This document shows, piece by piece, positions 18,231-26,480 of a DNA stretch of 64,000 nucleotides (its first letter is position 1; the number at the start of each line of letters is the position of its first letter). The DNA is taken from positions 3,038,001 through 3,102,000 of the forward strand of contig OZ252290.1 of the NCBI GenBank assembly GCA_965250105.1, read 5' to 3'. Under the pieces are notes generated by a model that was not told the DNA's origin, ran no database searches, and saw only the letters and a list, made by a program, of their open reading frames with translations. The stretch is from JBCBSK01 sp965250105. GTDB taxonomy: Bacteria; Pseudomonadota; Alphaproteobacteria; Rhizobiales; Tepidamorphaceae. Position numbers and translations under genes: made by a program.

Positions 18231-19577
18231 ATGCGCCCGCAATTGCGTCGCGAGCTGACGCCCAGATCGCGCAGCGTGGCCATGTCGCCGCGCCTTATCC
18301 GCGAGATCGAACGCCGCGAACAGACGGCCGAACTGCTCGTCGCCTGGATCGGGCTGTCGGTCGTCGCCTTCTTCGGCGTCCTCTATGCCTTCGCGCCGCG
18401 CGCCGAGGGCACGACCGGTTTCAACGCCGTGCCGCTGGCGCTGGCGCATTATCTGATCTTCGCGATCATCCGGCTCGTTGTCGCCAGCGCCGGGCCGCCG
18501 CCCCGCTGGTTCGTTCTTCTGTCGATCGTCGTCGATTTCGCGATGCTCTACGGGCTGATCTTCAGCTTCCACATCCAATATGACCAGCCACCGGCCTTCT
18601 ATCTGAAGTCGCCGACCCTGTTCTACGTGTTCCTGTTCATCTCGCTGCGCGCCCTGCGCTTCGAGCCGTTCTACGTCATCTTCGCCGGCCTCGTCGCGGC
18701 TAGCGGCTGGGTGGCGCTGGCGGTCTATGCGCTGCAGGACGACATGGCGCTGGTGACGCGCAACTATGTCACCTATCTGACGTCGAACTCGATCCTGCTC
18801 GGCGCGCAAATGGATGTGGCGCTGATCATCATCGGGGTCAGCGCCATTCTGGCGGCGGCGCTGTTCCGCGCTCGCGCCTTGCTGGTTGATTCGGTCCGTG
18901 ACGCGGCCGCCGTCGACAATCTCAGCCGCTTCTTCGCCCGTGATGTCGCCGACAGCCTGTCGGCGGGTGACGACACGCCGCGCATCGGCCAGGGCCTTGA
19001 ACGTGATGCCGCCGTCCTGATGGTCGATGTGCGCGGCTTCACCCGGACGAGCCGCGAGATGGCGCCGGAAAAGGTCATCGGCGTGCTCAGCCACTACCAT
19101 GACATCGTCGTCGCCGAGATCGAGGCCGCCGGCGGGGCGGTCGACAAGTTCCTCGGCGACGGGGTTCTCGCGACCTTCGGCGCGGTGACCGCGTCGCAAA
19201 CGGCGGCGCGCGATGCGCTGATGGCGGCCGGCGCCATCGCCGATGCCATCGAGGCGCGCCAGGCCGAACTCCAGGAAGCCGGCTGGCCCGGCGATTTCCG
19301 GATCGGCGTCGCCGTGACCTTCGGCCGCGTGACCGTCGGCATCGTTGGCTCCGAGGACCGCATGGAATTCACCGTCATCGGGGATGCGGTCAATCTCGCC
19401 GCCAAGCTCGAGGACATGAACAAGAAGCTGAACTCGCGCGCGGTGACTACCGTCGAGACGCTCCAGGTGGCCAAGGCGCAGGGTTTCGAGCCGCCGGCGC
19501 TGATCGAGGACAAGCGCGGCGCCATCGAGGTGCCGGGCGTCGCGGTGCCGATCGACGTGGCCGTGCTGGTTCCGTAG
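18231..19577 (+). CDS. Membrane-bound class III adenylate/guanylate cyclase
   Basis: 448 residues. The N-terminal half (about 35-230) has about six hydrophobic helices and no recognised sensory domain name. A short helical linker leads to the class III catalytic domain (about 258-420). The two metal-binding aspartates are present: Asp266 in LMVDVRGFT and Asp310 in KFLGDGVLATFG, 44 apart as usual. The transition-state segment GDAVNLAAKLEDMNKKLNSR carries the Asn and Arg. It makes cAMP (or cGMP) in response to an unknown membrane signal. ATG at 18231 is used; an in-frame ATG 51 bases later is possible. Confidence 0.92.
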   Translation: MRPQLRRELTPRSRSVAMSPRLIREIERREQTAELLVAWIGLSVVAFFGVLYAFAPRAEGTTGFNAVPLALAHYLIFAIIRLVVASAGPPPRWFVLLSIVVDFAMLYGLIFSFHIQYDQPPAFYLKSPTLFYVFLFISLRALRFEPFYVIFAGLVAASGWVALAVYALQDDMALVTRNYVTYLTSNSILLGAQMDVALIIIGVSAILAAALFRARALLVDSVRDAAAVDNLSRFFARDVADSLSAGDDTPRIGQGLERDAAVLMVDVRGFTRTSREMAPEKVIGVLSHYHDIVVAEIEAAGGAVDKFLGDGVLATFGAVTASQTAARDALMAAGAIADAIEARQAELQEAGWPGDFRIGVAVTFGRVTVGIVGSEDRMEFTVIGDAVNLAAKLEDMNKKLNSRAVTTVETLQVAKAQGFEPPALIEDKRGAIEVPGVAVPIDVAVLVP

Positions 19578-19584
19578 CGCCGCG

Positions 19585-20133
19585 ATGATGGACGGCGACA
19601 TCACCCTGTCGGGCAGCATGCTGGTGCTTGGCGGCGCGCGGTCGGGCAAGAGCCGCTTCGCCGAGCGCGTGGCGCTGGCCACCGGCCTGACGCCGGTCTA
19701 TGTGGCCACCGCCCAAGCCTTCGACGACGAAATGGCCGAACGGATCGCCCAGCACAAGGCCGATCGCGGGCCGGGTTGGCGGACGGTCGACGCGCCGCGA
19801 GATCTCGCTGAGACGATCGGGCGCGAAACCGCGCCGGATCATGTCGTGCTCGTCGACTGCCTGACGCTGTGGCTGACCAATGTGATGCTCGCCGATGAGA
19901 CCGACCATGTCGCGCCCCGGCGGGCGGGCGATGATCTCGTCGCCTCCATTGCCGCCGCCCGTGGCCCGCTTGTCTTGGTGTCCAACGAGACCGGCCTCGG
20001 TATCGTTCCGGAAAACGCGCTGGTGCGGCGGTTCCGTGATGCTCAGGGCCGGCTCAATCAGGCGGTCGCCGAACAGGTCGCCCAAGTGGTCTTTCTCGCC
20101 GCTGGCCTGCCGCTGGTCCTCAAGCCGCGCTAG
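19585..20133 (+). CDS. cobU: Adenosylcobinamide kinase / adenosylcobinamide-phosphate guanylyltransferase
   Basis: 182 residues, usual for CobU/CobP. It phosphorylates adenosylcobinamide and then activates it with GTP in late cobalamin assembly. The P-loop is GGARSGKSRFAE, with VDCLTLWLTNVM and SNETGLGIVPEN as the other family blocks. It is 7 bases after the cyclase stop, so cotranscription is possible although the functions differ. Cobalamin is relevant here because BchE, encoded downstream, belongs to a B12-binding radical SAM family. ATG at 19585 or 19588; no clear ribosome site. Confidence 0.95.
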   Translation: MMDGDITLSGSMLVLGGARSGKSRFAERVALATGLTPVYVATAQAFDDEMAERIAQHKADRGPGWRTVDAPRDLAETIGRETAPDHVVLVDCLTLWLTNVMLADETDHVAPRRAGDDLVASIAAARGPLVLVSNETGLGIVPENALVRRFRDAQGRLNQAVAEQVAQVVFLAAGLPLVLKPR

Positions 20134-20492
20134 CCGAGATAGCGGGCGGGACCGCGCCCTTTCCGGGGGCATGCTGCGGTGCGGCAATCGCTGTTCCGTG
20201 GTTCTGCGGACCGCCGTCCTGTCGATCGGGAAAAACCCGATCATGCCGGCCCGGAGAGGGTAAGTTCCTATTTACCCTAAGGACATGCGCCGATCAGGCT
20301 TAGCCTTTGTGAAACAAGGCGAAATCATGTTCGGTATGTCGCTTTTGGAATACCTGTCGGCGCGGCTGGAACAGGTGGCGCGACGCATGCAAAAAACGCG
20401 GATCAGTTGTGCTGAAATGCTTGTTGTGCGGCGCGTCCATTGGCGCCAGATGCGCAATTGCAAAACGAGATCGCGAACCGATGGAGGATGCC
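20134..20492. other. 359-base intergenic region with two inverted repeats
   Basis: No supported gene. Just after cobU, 20224-20242 forms a perfect hairpin (GATCGGG, five A, CCCGATC) without a T run. At 20258-20277 there is GGGTAA, eight bases, TTACCC, which has the look of a regulator site or a promoter element for the downstream small gene. A short frame beginning MFGMSLLEYLSARL at 20328 overlaps the next gene in another phase and is not called. Confidence 0.6.
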
Positions 20493-20687
20493 ATGGCGAC
20501 CGTGCATGCACAGACTGTTTCCACCGCCAACCGCGCTGCGGGTCGTGGCTTCTTCTCGCGCCTGTTCGGCGGCAAGGTCGGCTATCGCATGTCGAGCGCG
20601 TTCCAGCGCAATGACGGCGCCGATCTGCGCGACGTGCTGATCGCCGGCCTGTCGGCGGGCGAGGCCCGGCGGATGACCCGCGCCTGA
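20493..20687 (+). CDS. Small protein of unknown function (64 aa)
   Basis: The ATG at 20493 is preceded by ATGGAGGATGCC, a good GGAGG site 5 bases away. The protein is basic in the middle (GRGFFSRLFGGKVGYRM) and ends GLSAGEARRMTRA. No transmembrane helix, no cysteine pairs. I do not recognise it. It stands alone between cobU and the convergent ACT-domain gene. The frame extends upstream to 20409, but the extension has poor coding appearance. Confidence 0.5.
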   Translation: MATVHAQTVSTANRAAGRGFFSRLFGGKVGYRMSSAFQRNDGADLRDVLIAGLSAGEARRMTRA

Positions 20688-20801
20688 CACGGACGGCTGT
20701 CGCGGCGGCCCCTGGGCAGCCGAAAATCAGATATGAGCGGACGGCGTCGACCCTAGTCGGCGCCGTTTCGCATTGTCTCGATGGCTGTCTAGACGGCCGC
20801 C

Positions 20802-21323
20802 TCACCGGTCGGCGCTGAGCGTCACATCGACCATCAGATCGCCGGCGAGGTCCTCGAGCGCGTCGGTGACGGCATCGACGGTCACGGCGTCGGGCAGGAC
20901 GAGCCGGCCCCGGGCGACGAAGACCGGCGCGCCCGACATGCTGCCGGGCACGACCTGGGTGTGCAATTCGTCGATCGACACATCGCGCGCGGCAAGAGCG
21001 GCCGAGATGTCGCGCACGATGCCGGGATGGTCGGCCCCGGTCACGTCGAGGCGGGCGGTGACGCCGGCGACCGCTCCCGGCCCGGTCGAGCGGCGCAGGG
21101 TGGCCGAGATCCCGTCCTCGGCGAGCGCCGACAGGTCGGTCTCGAAGCCGCTTGCTGCCTCGGCGGGCAGGCAGACATGGACGATGCCGGCGAACTCGCC
21201 GCCGAGGCGCGCCATGGAACTGTCGACCCAGTTGCCGCCATGCCGGGCCACCACGTCGGACACCGTCTCGACCAGCCCCGGACGGTCCTCGGCGATGATG
21301 CTGATGATGATATCGGTCGCCAT
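20802..21323 (-). CDS. ACT-domain protein, GcvR-like
   Basis: 173 residues made of two ACT domains: about 4-80, opening IIISIIAEDRPGLVETVSDVVARHG, and about 90-170, with LDVTGADHPGIVRDISAALAARDVSIDEL. The D-x-P-G-(L/I)-V turns are the ligand-binding loops. This is the layout of the glycine cleavage repressor GcvR and related amino acid sensors. It lacks a DNA-binding domain, so it would act through a partner. The LysR gene at 189, of the GcvA branch, is a possible partner but is 20 kb away. Monocistronic. Confidence 0.85.
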   Translation of the reverse strand: MATDIIISIIAEDRPGLVETVSDVVARHGGNWVDSSMARLGGEFAGIVHVCLPAEAASGFETDLSALAEDGISATLRRSTGPGAVAGVTARLDVTGADHPGIVRDISAALAARDVSIDELHTQVVPGSMSGAPVFVARGRLVLPDAVTVDAVTDALEDLAGDLMVDVTLSADR

Positions 21324-21599
21324 CCCTGTCTCCCTGATCCGCGTCTCTATGATCGGCGCGGCGGCTTTCTCGATACCACCCTACAACGTTTCCATTTTGG
21401 CGATGCCGACGAAAATCCGTCACATCTGATCCACCCCGCTTTGATCATGGTCACGGCGCGGCAGCTGTCGGCCGCGTCTGATGGTGCCCGTCGCGCGGCC
21501 GGCACGCGGGCCGGATGCCGCTACAAGGGAGGCCAAGAAGCCGCAAAGGCTCGGAAAGCCGACAGGCGGAGAACGCCAACAAGGCCGAGGGGACCGGGA

Positions 21600-22508
21600 A
21601 TGTCATCCGAGGGGTATCAGCGAACAGACCGCTCCGGCGTCTTGGACGATGGAGAGGCGCTTCGGCTGCCGGTTTCCGGCGCGGACTGGCCGGATAATCC
21701 CGATATGATTGCTGACAGGATGCTTGACGACACGCCGCTCGATAGGGCGTTGGGCGGCGCGGCGGCCGCATCGTCCATTTCGCTGCCGCCATCGGTTCGG
21801 GCGATCGTCGAACGGTCGCTGCGCGGGCTCCGGCAGGTGGCGGTCGATCACGCGTCCCGCCAGATCGATCTCATGCATCTGTCGGCGACGGACCGGACAT
21901 CGCTCGACGCGTTTCTGGGCGGCGGCCAGATGGCCGCCACCATTAGCGCCGATCTCTCCTGGCGGCTGCACCGCACCGATCTTCCCGGCCTGTGGCGGGT
22001 CATGGCCGAGGACGACAGCGCTGGCGCCGCCGGCGCATATGTCGCCGACTATCTCGAGATCGCCGATATCCCCGACGTCGTGCGCGACGCACTGGCCGCC
22101 TTGCAGGGTGACATGCCGCCTTTTCCGCAGGACTTGCCGGACGGGGTTCTGAACGCGCCGGCGTTGATCGAGGAGATCCGGCATCGCGCCGCGACGCACG
22201 ACCCCGCCAACCGTAATGTCGTGGTCAATCTGATGCTGGTGCCGCTGAGCGCCGACGACCGGCATGTGATCGACGCGCTGCTCGGCACGGTGCCGCTCGG
22301 TCTCGCCTGCGGTGCCTATGGCACCTGCCGGCTGACCGCCACCAGGGTGCGCGGAGTCTGGCGCCTGCGCCATTACGACATCACGGGCGCGATCATCGTC
22401 GACACGATCGAGATCGGCGATGTGCCCCAGATCGCGCGCGTGATGTATGATGACATCGACCGGGCCGCCGACCGCCTGGTCGAGAAGCTTGAAACCGGCC
22501 TTGCGTGA
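21600..22508 (+). CDS. HupH/HyaF-like hydrogenase expression/formation protein
   Basis: 302 residues from the ATG at 21600 with GAGGGGACCGGGA upstream. It has the two-part layout of HupH/HyaF. The N-terminal half (about 70-170) has LMHLSATDRTSLDAFLGGG and LPGLWRV. The C-terminal half (about 185-298) has LPLSADDRHVIDALLGTVP, ACGAYGTCRLTATRVRGVWR and DTIEIGDVPQIA. The pairs 'DRxxIxxLLG' and 'GYGxCRIxAT...VWxV...E...IPxV' are typical of the HupH C-terminal domain. In hydrogenase operons HupH helps mature the small subunit FeS clusters. No hydrogenase gene is in this window. It is 118 bases before bchI in the same direction. Confidence 0.72.
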   Translation: MSSEGYQRTDRSGVLDDGEALRLPVSGADWPDNPDMIADRMLDDTPLDRALGGAAAASSISLPPSVRAIVERSLRGLRQVAVDHASRQIDLMHLSATDRTSLDAFLGGGQMAATISADLSWRLHRTDLPGLWRVMAEDDSAGAAGAYVADYLEIADIPDVVRDALAALQGDMPPFPQDLPDGVLNAPALIEEIRHRAATHDPANRNVVVNLMLVPLSADDRHVIDALLGTVPLGLACGAYGTCRLTATRVRGVWRLRHYDITGAIIVDTIEIGDVPQIARVMYDDIDRAADRLVEKLETGLA

Positions 22509-22626
22509 TCCCGAGTGACGTCGACAATCCCGGCAGAACGAGCCTTTTCGCGGCGCGATGCGGCACGCCTATGCGCCGCTTGGCCGCGCGCACGGGACGC
22601 GCGGGCCGCGGCCCGGATGCTGGCCG

Positions 22627-23649
22627 ATGACTAAGGCGGTCTTCCCGTTTTCCGCGATCGTCGGGCAGGACGAGATGAAGACCGCGCTTCTGATGGCGGC
22701 CGTCGATCCGTCGATCGGCGGCGTGCTGGTCTTCGGCGACCGGGGCACCGGCAAGTCGACGGCGGTGCGCGCGCTCGCCGGCCTGCTGCCCAGGATCAGG
22801 GCGGTCGACGGCTGCTCCTATCAGTGTGATCCGGAGCGGCCGGAAATGCTCTGCGAGACTTGCCGAGGCCATGACAAGAAGCTCAAGGCCCGTCTCCAGC
22901 CGGTCCCCGTCATCGATCTGCCGCTCGGCGCGACGGAGGACCGCGTCGTCGGCGCGCTCGATCTCGAAACCGCCCTGACGCGTGGCGAGAAGAGTTTCGA
23001 ACCCGGGCTTCTGGCCAATGCCCATCGCGGTTTTCTCTATATCGACGAGGTCAATCTGCTCGAAGACCATCTCGTCGACGTGCTGCTCGATGTCGCCGCC
23101 TCCGGCGAAAACGTGGTCGAGCGCGAGGGGCTGAGCGTGCGCCATCCGGCGCGTTTCGTGCTCGTCGGTTCGGGCAATCCCGAGGAAGGCGAATTGCGGC
23201 CCCAGCTTCTCGACCGCTTCGGCCTGTCGCTCGACATCGGCACGCCCAAGGATGTCGCGAGCCGGATCGAGGTCGTGCGCCGGCGCGATGCCTTCGAACG
23301 CGATCCGGACGGTTTCGTCGCCCGCTACAAGCGCAAGGACGCGGCATTGAGGAAAAAAATCCTGTCAGGCCGCGCCCATCTCGAAACACTCGATGTGCCC
23401 GATGCGGTGCTCGAAGCCTGCGCCGCGCTGTGCCTGGCGCTCGGCACGGACGGGCTGCGCGGCGAACTCACCTTGATGCGGGCGGCCCGCGCGCTGGCCG
23501 CGCTGGACGGCGCCGAGCGCGTGACCCGCGACCATGTCCGTGCCATCGCGCCGTCCGCGCTGCGCCATCGCCTGCGCCGCGATCCGCTTGATGAGGCGGG
23601 TTCCGATGTCCGGGTCGGCCGCGCGGTGGCCGATGTGTTCGGCGGGTAG
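22627..23649 (+). CDS. bchI: Magnesium chelatase subunit I
   Basis: 340 residues from the ATG at 22627 (start MTKAVFPFSAIVGQ as in other BchI proteins; an upstream ATG at 22558 gives a non-homologous extension). AAA+ ATPase with Walker A GDRGTGKST (37-45), Walker B FLYIDEVNLLEDHLVDVLLD and arginine finger region LVGSGNPEEGELRPQLLDRF. With BchD it forms the hexameric motor that lets BchH insert Mg2+ into protoporphyrin IX, the first committed step to bacteriochlorophyll. Start of the bchI-bchD-bchO run; 9 bases to bchD. Confidence 0.97.
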   Translation: MTKAVFPFSAIVGQDEMKTALLMAAVDPSIGGVLVFGDRGTGKSTAVRALAGLLPRIRAVDGCSYQCDPERPEMLCETCRGHDKKLKARLQPVPVIDLPLGATEDRVVGALDLETALTRGEKSFEPGLLANAHRGFLYIDEVNLLEDHLVDVLLDVAASGENVVEREGLSVRHPARFVLVGSGNPEEGELRPQLLDRFGLSLDIGTPKDVASRIEVVRRRDAFERDPDGFVARYKRKDAALRKKILSGRAHLETLDVPDAVLEACAALCLALGTDGLRGELTLMRAARALAALDGAERVTRDHVRAIAPSALRHRLRRDPLDEAGSDVRVGRAVADVFGG

Positions 23650-23658
23650 GCGAGAACG

Positions 23659-25491
23659 ATGAGCGCCGGCGCCGATCGCTGGGCCGATGCGCTGATGTCG
23701 GTCGCGCTGTTCGCCGTCGATCCCGTCGCGACCGGCGGTCTCGTGGTGCGCGCCCGCACAGGCCCCGTCCGCGACCGTCTGACCACCTATCTGCGCGCGC
23801 TTCTGCCCCGGAACATGCCGGTGCGGCGCGTGCCCGCAACGATCCCCGATGGCCGCCTGCTCGGTGGGCTCGACCTCGCCGCGACCTTGAGTGCTGGCCG
23901 CCCGGTCGCCGAACGCGGCGTCCTGGCCGATGCCCATGACGGCGTCGTCATCCTGCCGATGGCGGAACGCATCACACCGCTCCTCGCCGCTCGGCTCAAC
24001 GCGGCGATGGATCGCGGCGAGATCGTTCTGGAGCGCGACGGACTTCACCAGCGCGTGCCGGCGCGCTTCGGCATGGTGCTGCTCGACGAAGGCGCGCAGG
24101 CCGACGAGGCCGCGCCCGACAGCATCGCCGACCGGCTGGCGTTCCGCGCCGATCTCGACGGCATCGCGCTTGGCGACGCCGAACTGCCGGAAGACGCCGC
24201 CGACGGCATGGCCGAAGCGCGCGCGGTGCTGGCCGATATCGCCGTGCCCGATGACGCGATAGACAGCCTGACGGGCGTCGCTCTGGCGCTCGGCATCGCA
24301 TCCTTGCGGGCACCGATGCTGGCGCTGGGAGCCGCCCGTTCGGCGGCGGCGTTGGCGCTGAAGAGTGACGTCGACGAGGACGATATCGCGCTGGCCGCGC
24401 GCCTCGTATTGGCACCGCGCGCGACCCGCATGCCGGTGCCGGAGGGCAACGATCCCGCCGATGCCCCGGACCCGCCTGACCCGGCCGAGACCCAGCCGCC
24501 CGATCGCGATGACGGCACCCACGATCCTCCCGAGCGCGACGCATCGGAGGAGCGTGACGCCGACACGCGCGATCCTCCTGATAGGCCGCTTGAGGATGTC
24601 GTGCTCGATGCCGCCGTGGCGGCCATTCCGAATGATCTTCTGGCAAGCCTCCAGGCCAAGGCGTCGAGGGCCGTGGCCGGGTCGGCGGCGGGACGTGCGG
24701 GCGCGCTGCGCGCCTCGCGCCGCCATGGCCGGCCGATCGGCACGCGAAGCGGCGATCTGCGCGACGGCGCGAGGCTCAACGTGCTTGAAACCCTGCGCGC
24801 CGCCGCCCCTTGGCAGAAGATCCGCCGACGCATGGCAAAGGGGCCGTCCTCCGCTAGCCGGGTTCTCGTGCGGCGCGAGGATTTCCGCCTGCAGCGCTAT
24901 AAGGAACATGCCGAGACAACGACGGTCTTCGTCGTCGATGCGTCGGGTTCCTCGGCGCTGGCGCGGTTGGCCGAAGCCAAGGGCGCGGTCGAACTGCTGC
25001 TCGCTGACTGCTATATCCGCCGCGACGAGGTGGCGCTCTTCGCCTTTCGCGGCCATGAAACGGAGCTTCTCCTGCCGCCGACGCGATCGCTGGTGCGCGC
25101 CAAGCGGGCGCTGGCCGCGCTGCCCGGCGGCGGAGGCACGCCGCTCGCCGGCGCCATCGACACCGCCGCCCGGCTGGCCGAGGACATCCAGCGCAAGGGG
25201 CGCTCGGCGGGTATCGTGTTCATGACCGACGGCCGCGCCAATATCGCACGCGACGGCACGCCTGGCCGGAGCCAGGCGCGCGAGGATGCGTTGGCCGCGG
25301 CCAGGCTTCTGCGCGCCCGCGGCCTGCCGGCGCTTCTGGTCGACACCTCGCCCCGCCCGCAAGACACCGCCCGCCGCCTGGCCGAGGCGATGGGCGGGGT
25401 CTATCTGCCGTTGCCGCAGGCCGACGCGGCGGCCCTGTCGGTCGCGGTGCGCGAGACCCTGGCCGATCATCATCCGACGGGGCGGCCATGA
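23659..25491 (+). CDS. bchD: Magnesium chelatase subunit D
   Basis: 610 residues with three parts. An inactive AAA-like N-terminus (1-250) has no Walker A lysine. A Pro/Asp-rich linker follows (about 258-310, repeated DPP and DRD). The C-terminal integrin I/VWA domain carries the MIDAS motif DASGSS (from Asp427) plus GGGGTPLAGAI and FMTDGRANI. It is the platform on which the BchI ring assembles and which contacts BchH. It overlaps the bchO start by 4 bases (ATGA). Length is within the family range of 550-670. Confidence 0.97.
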   Translation: MSAGADRWADALMSVALFAVDPVATGGLVVRARTGPVRDRLTTYLRALLPRNMPVRRVPATIPDGRLLGGLDLAATLSAGRPVAERGVLADAHDGVVILPMAERITPLLAARLNAAMDRGEIVLERDGLHQRVPARFGMVLLDEGAQADEAAPDSIADRLAFRADLDGIALGDAELPEDAADGMAEARAVLADIAVPDDAIDSLTGVALALGIASLRAPMLALGAARSAAALALKSDVDEDDIALAARLVLAPRATRMPVPEGNDPADAPDPPDPAETQPPDRDDGTHDPPERDASEERDADTRDPPDRPLEDVVLDAAVAAIPNDLLASLQAKASRAVAGSAAGRAGALRASRRHGRPIGTRSGDLRDGARLNVLETLRAAAPWQKIRRRMAKGPSSASRVLVRREDFRLQRYKEHAETTTVFVVDASGSSALARLAEAKGAVELLLADCYIRRDEVALFAFRGHETELLLPPTRSLVRAKRALAALPGGGGTPLAGAIDTAARLAEDIQRKGRSAGIVFMTDGRANIARDGTPGRSQAREDALAAARLLRARGLPALLVDTSPRPQDTARRLAEAMGGVYLPLPQADAAALSVAVRETLADHHPTGRP

Positions 25492-26414
25492 TCTTCGGCT
25501 CGACCTTCGCCTATGACAGGCTGTCCTTCGACCAGGACGGGCGTGACTGGCCCAATCGCGACGCGAGCCGCTTCGTCACCGCCGAGGGCGTCAACTGGCA
25601 TGTGCAGGTCGCCGGAACGGGGCCGGTTCTGTTCCTTGTCCATGGCACGGCCGGCGCGACCCATTCCTGGCGCGGGCTTCTGCCCGATCTCGCCCGCGAC
25701 TTCACCGTCGTCGCGCCGGATCTGCCCGGACATGGCTTCACGGCGCCCGTGCCGAGCCGCAGGCTGTCGCTACAGGACATGGCGCAGGCGCTGGCCGGGC
25801 TGCTGCGACGGCTCGACATGGTGCCCGCGCTCGCCGTCGGGCATTCGGCGGGGGCTGCCATTCTGGTCGACATGGCGGCGACGGCCAGGATCGCGCCCAA
25901 GGCGGTCATCGGCCTGAATGCCGCGCTGAAGCCGTTTCGCGGCGCGGCGCAGCATGTCTTTCCGCCGATGGCCAGGCTGCTGACGCTCAACCCGGCCGTG
26001 CCGCGCATGGTCGCGCTGAGCGCCGACCGCACGGCCGTCCGGCGTCTCATCGAAGGGACGGGCTCGCATATCGACGAGGACGGGCTCAAATTCTACCGCC
26101 GCCTGTTCCGTAATCCCGGCCATGTGCGCTCGGCGCTCGGCATGATGGCGCGTTGGGACCTCTCGACGATGACCGAGGATCTGAAGCGCCTGAAACAGCC
26201 GGTGGTTCTCGTGGTCGGAACCGGCGACGATGCCGTGCCGCCCGCCGATGCCTATGAATTGAGTGCCGACGTGACGGGCATCGAGGTCGTCCGCCTGTCG
26301 GGCCTCGGCCATCTGGCGCATGAGGAAGACCCCGCCGCCGTCGCCGCCATCATCCGGCGCGTCGCGGCCGAGACGGGTGTGATCATGGCGGACGCCATCG
26401 GGAATGATCCGTAG
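25488..26414 (+). CDS. bchO: BchO, alpha/beta hydrolase of the magnesium chelatase operon
   Basis: 308 residues. Alpha/beta-hydrolase fold with oxyanion region LVHGTAGATHSWRG, nucleophile elbow VGHSAGAAIL and C-terminal GLGHLAHEEDP supplying the His. The bchI-bchD-bchO order is conserved in purple bacteria. The protein is associated with Mg-chelatase, but its reaction has not been settled. It ends 57 bases before crtI, a gap that contains a PpsR operator, so crtI may have its own promoter. Confidence 0.93.
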   Translation: MIFGSTFAYDRLSFDQDGRDWPNRDASRFVTAEGVNWHVQVAGTGPVLFLVHGTAGATHSWRGLLPDLARDFTVVAPDLPGHGFTAPVPSRRLSLQDMAQALAGLLRRLDMVPALAVGHSAGAAILVDMAATARIAPKAVIGLNAALKPFRGAAQHVFPPMARLLTLNPAVPRMVALSADRTAVRRLIEGTGSHIDEDGLKFYRRLFRNPGHVRSALGMMARWDLSTMTEDLKRLKQPVVLVVGTGDDAVPPADAYELSADVTGIEVVRLSGLGHLAHEEDPAAVAAIIRRVAAETGVIMADAIGNDP

Positions 26415-26462
26415 GCATTGAACGCCGTGGACTTCTTGCCTGACAGTCTGTCGCGCTGCTAG

Positions 26463-26480
26463 TGTCAACTTATGCTGACA
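26463..26480. promoter_or_regulatory. PpsR/CrtJ operator overlapping the crtI start
   Basis: TGTCAACTTATGCTGACA is an exact TGT-N12-ACA palindrome. The ATG of crtI (26472-26474) is inside it. A repressor bound here would cover the translation start, and probably the transcription start, of crtI. Confidence 0.85.

Noticed and set aside
21441..21454. TTGATCATGGTCAC, possible FNR site upstream of the HupH-like gene
   Set aside because: Left half is exact, but the right half matches only three of five bases; too weak to call, although the context (hydrogenase-type gene, photosynthesis operon) makes it worth remembering.
22558..22626. Upstream ATG giving BchI a 23-residue extension
   Set aside because: The extension (RHAYAPLGRAHGTRG...) is unlike BchI N-termini; MTKAVFPFSAIVGQ is the expected start.
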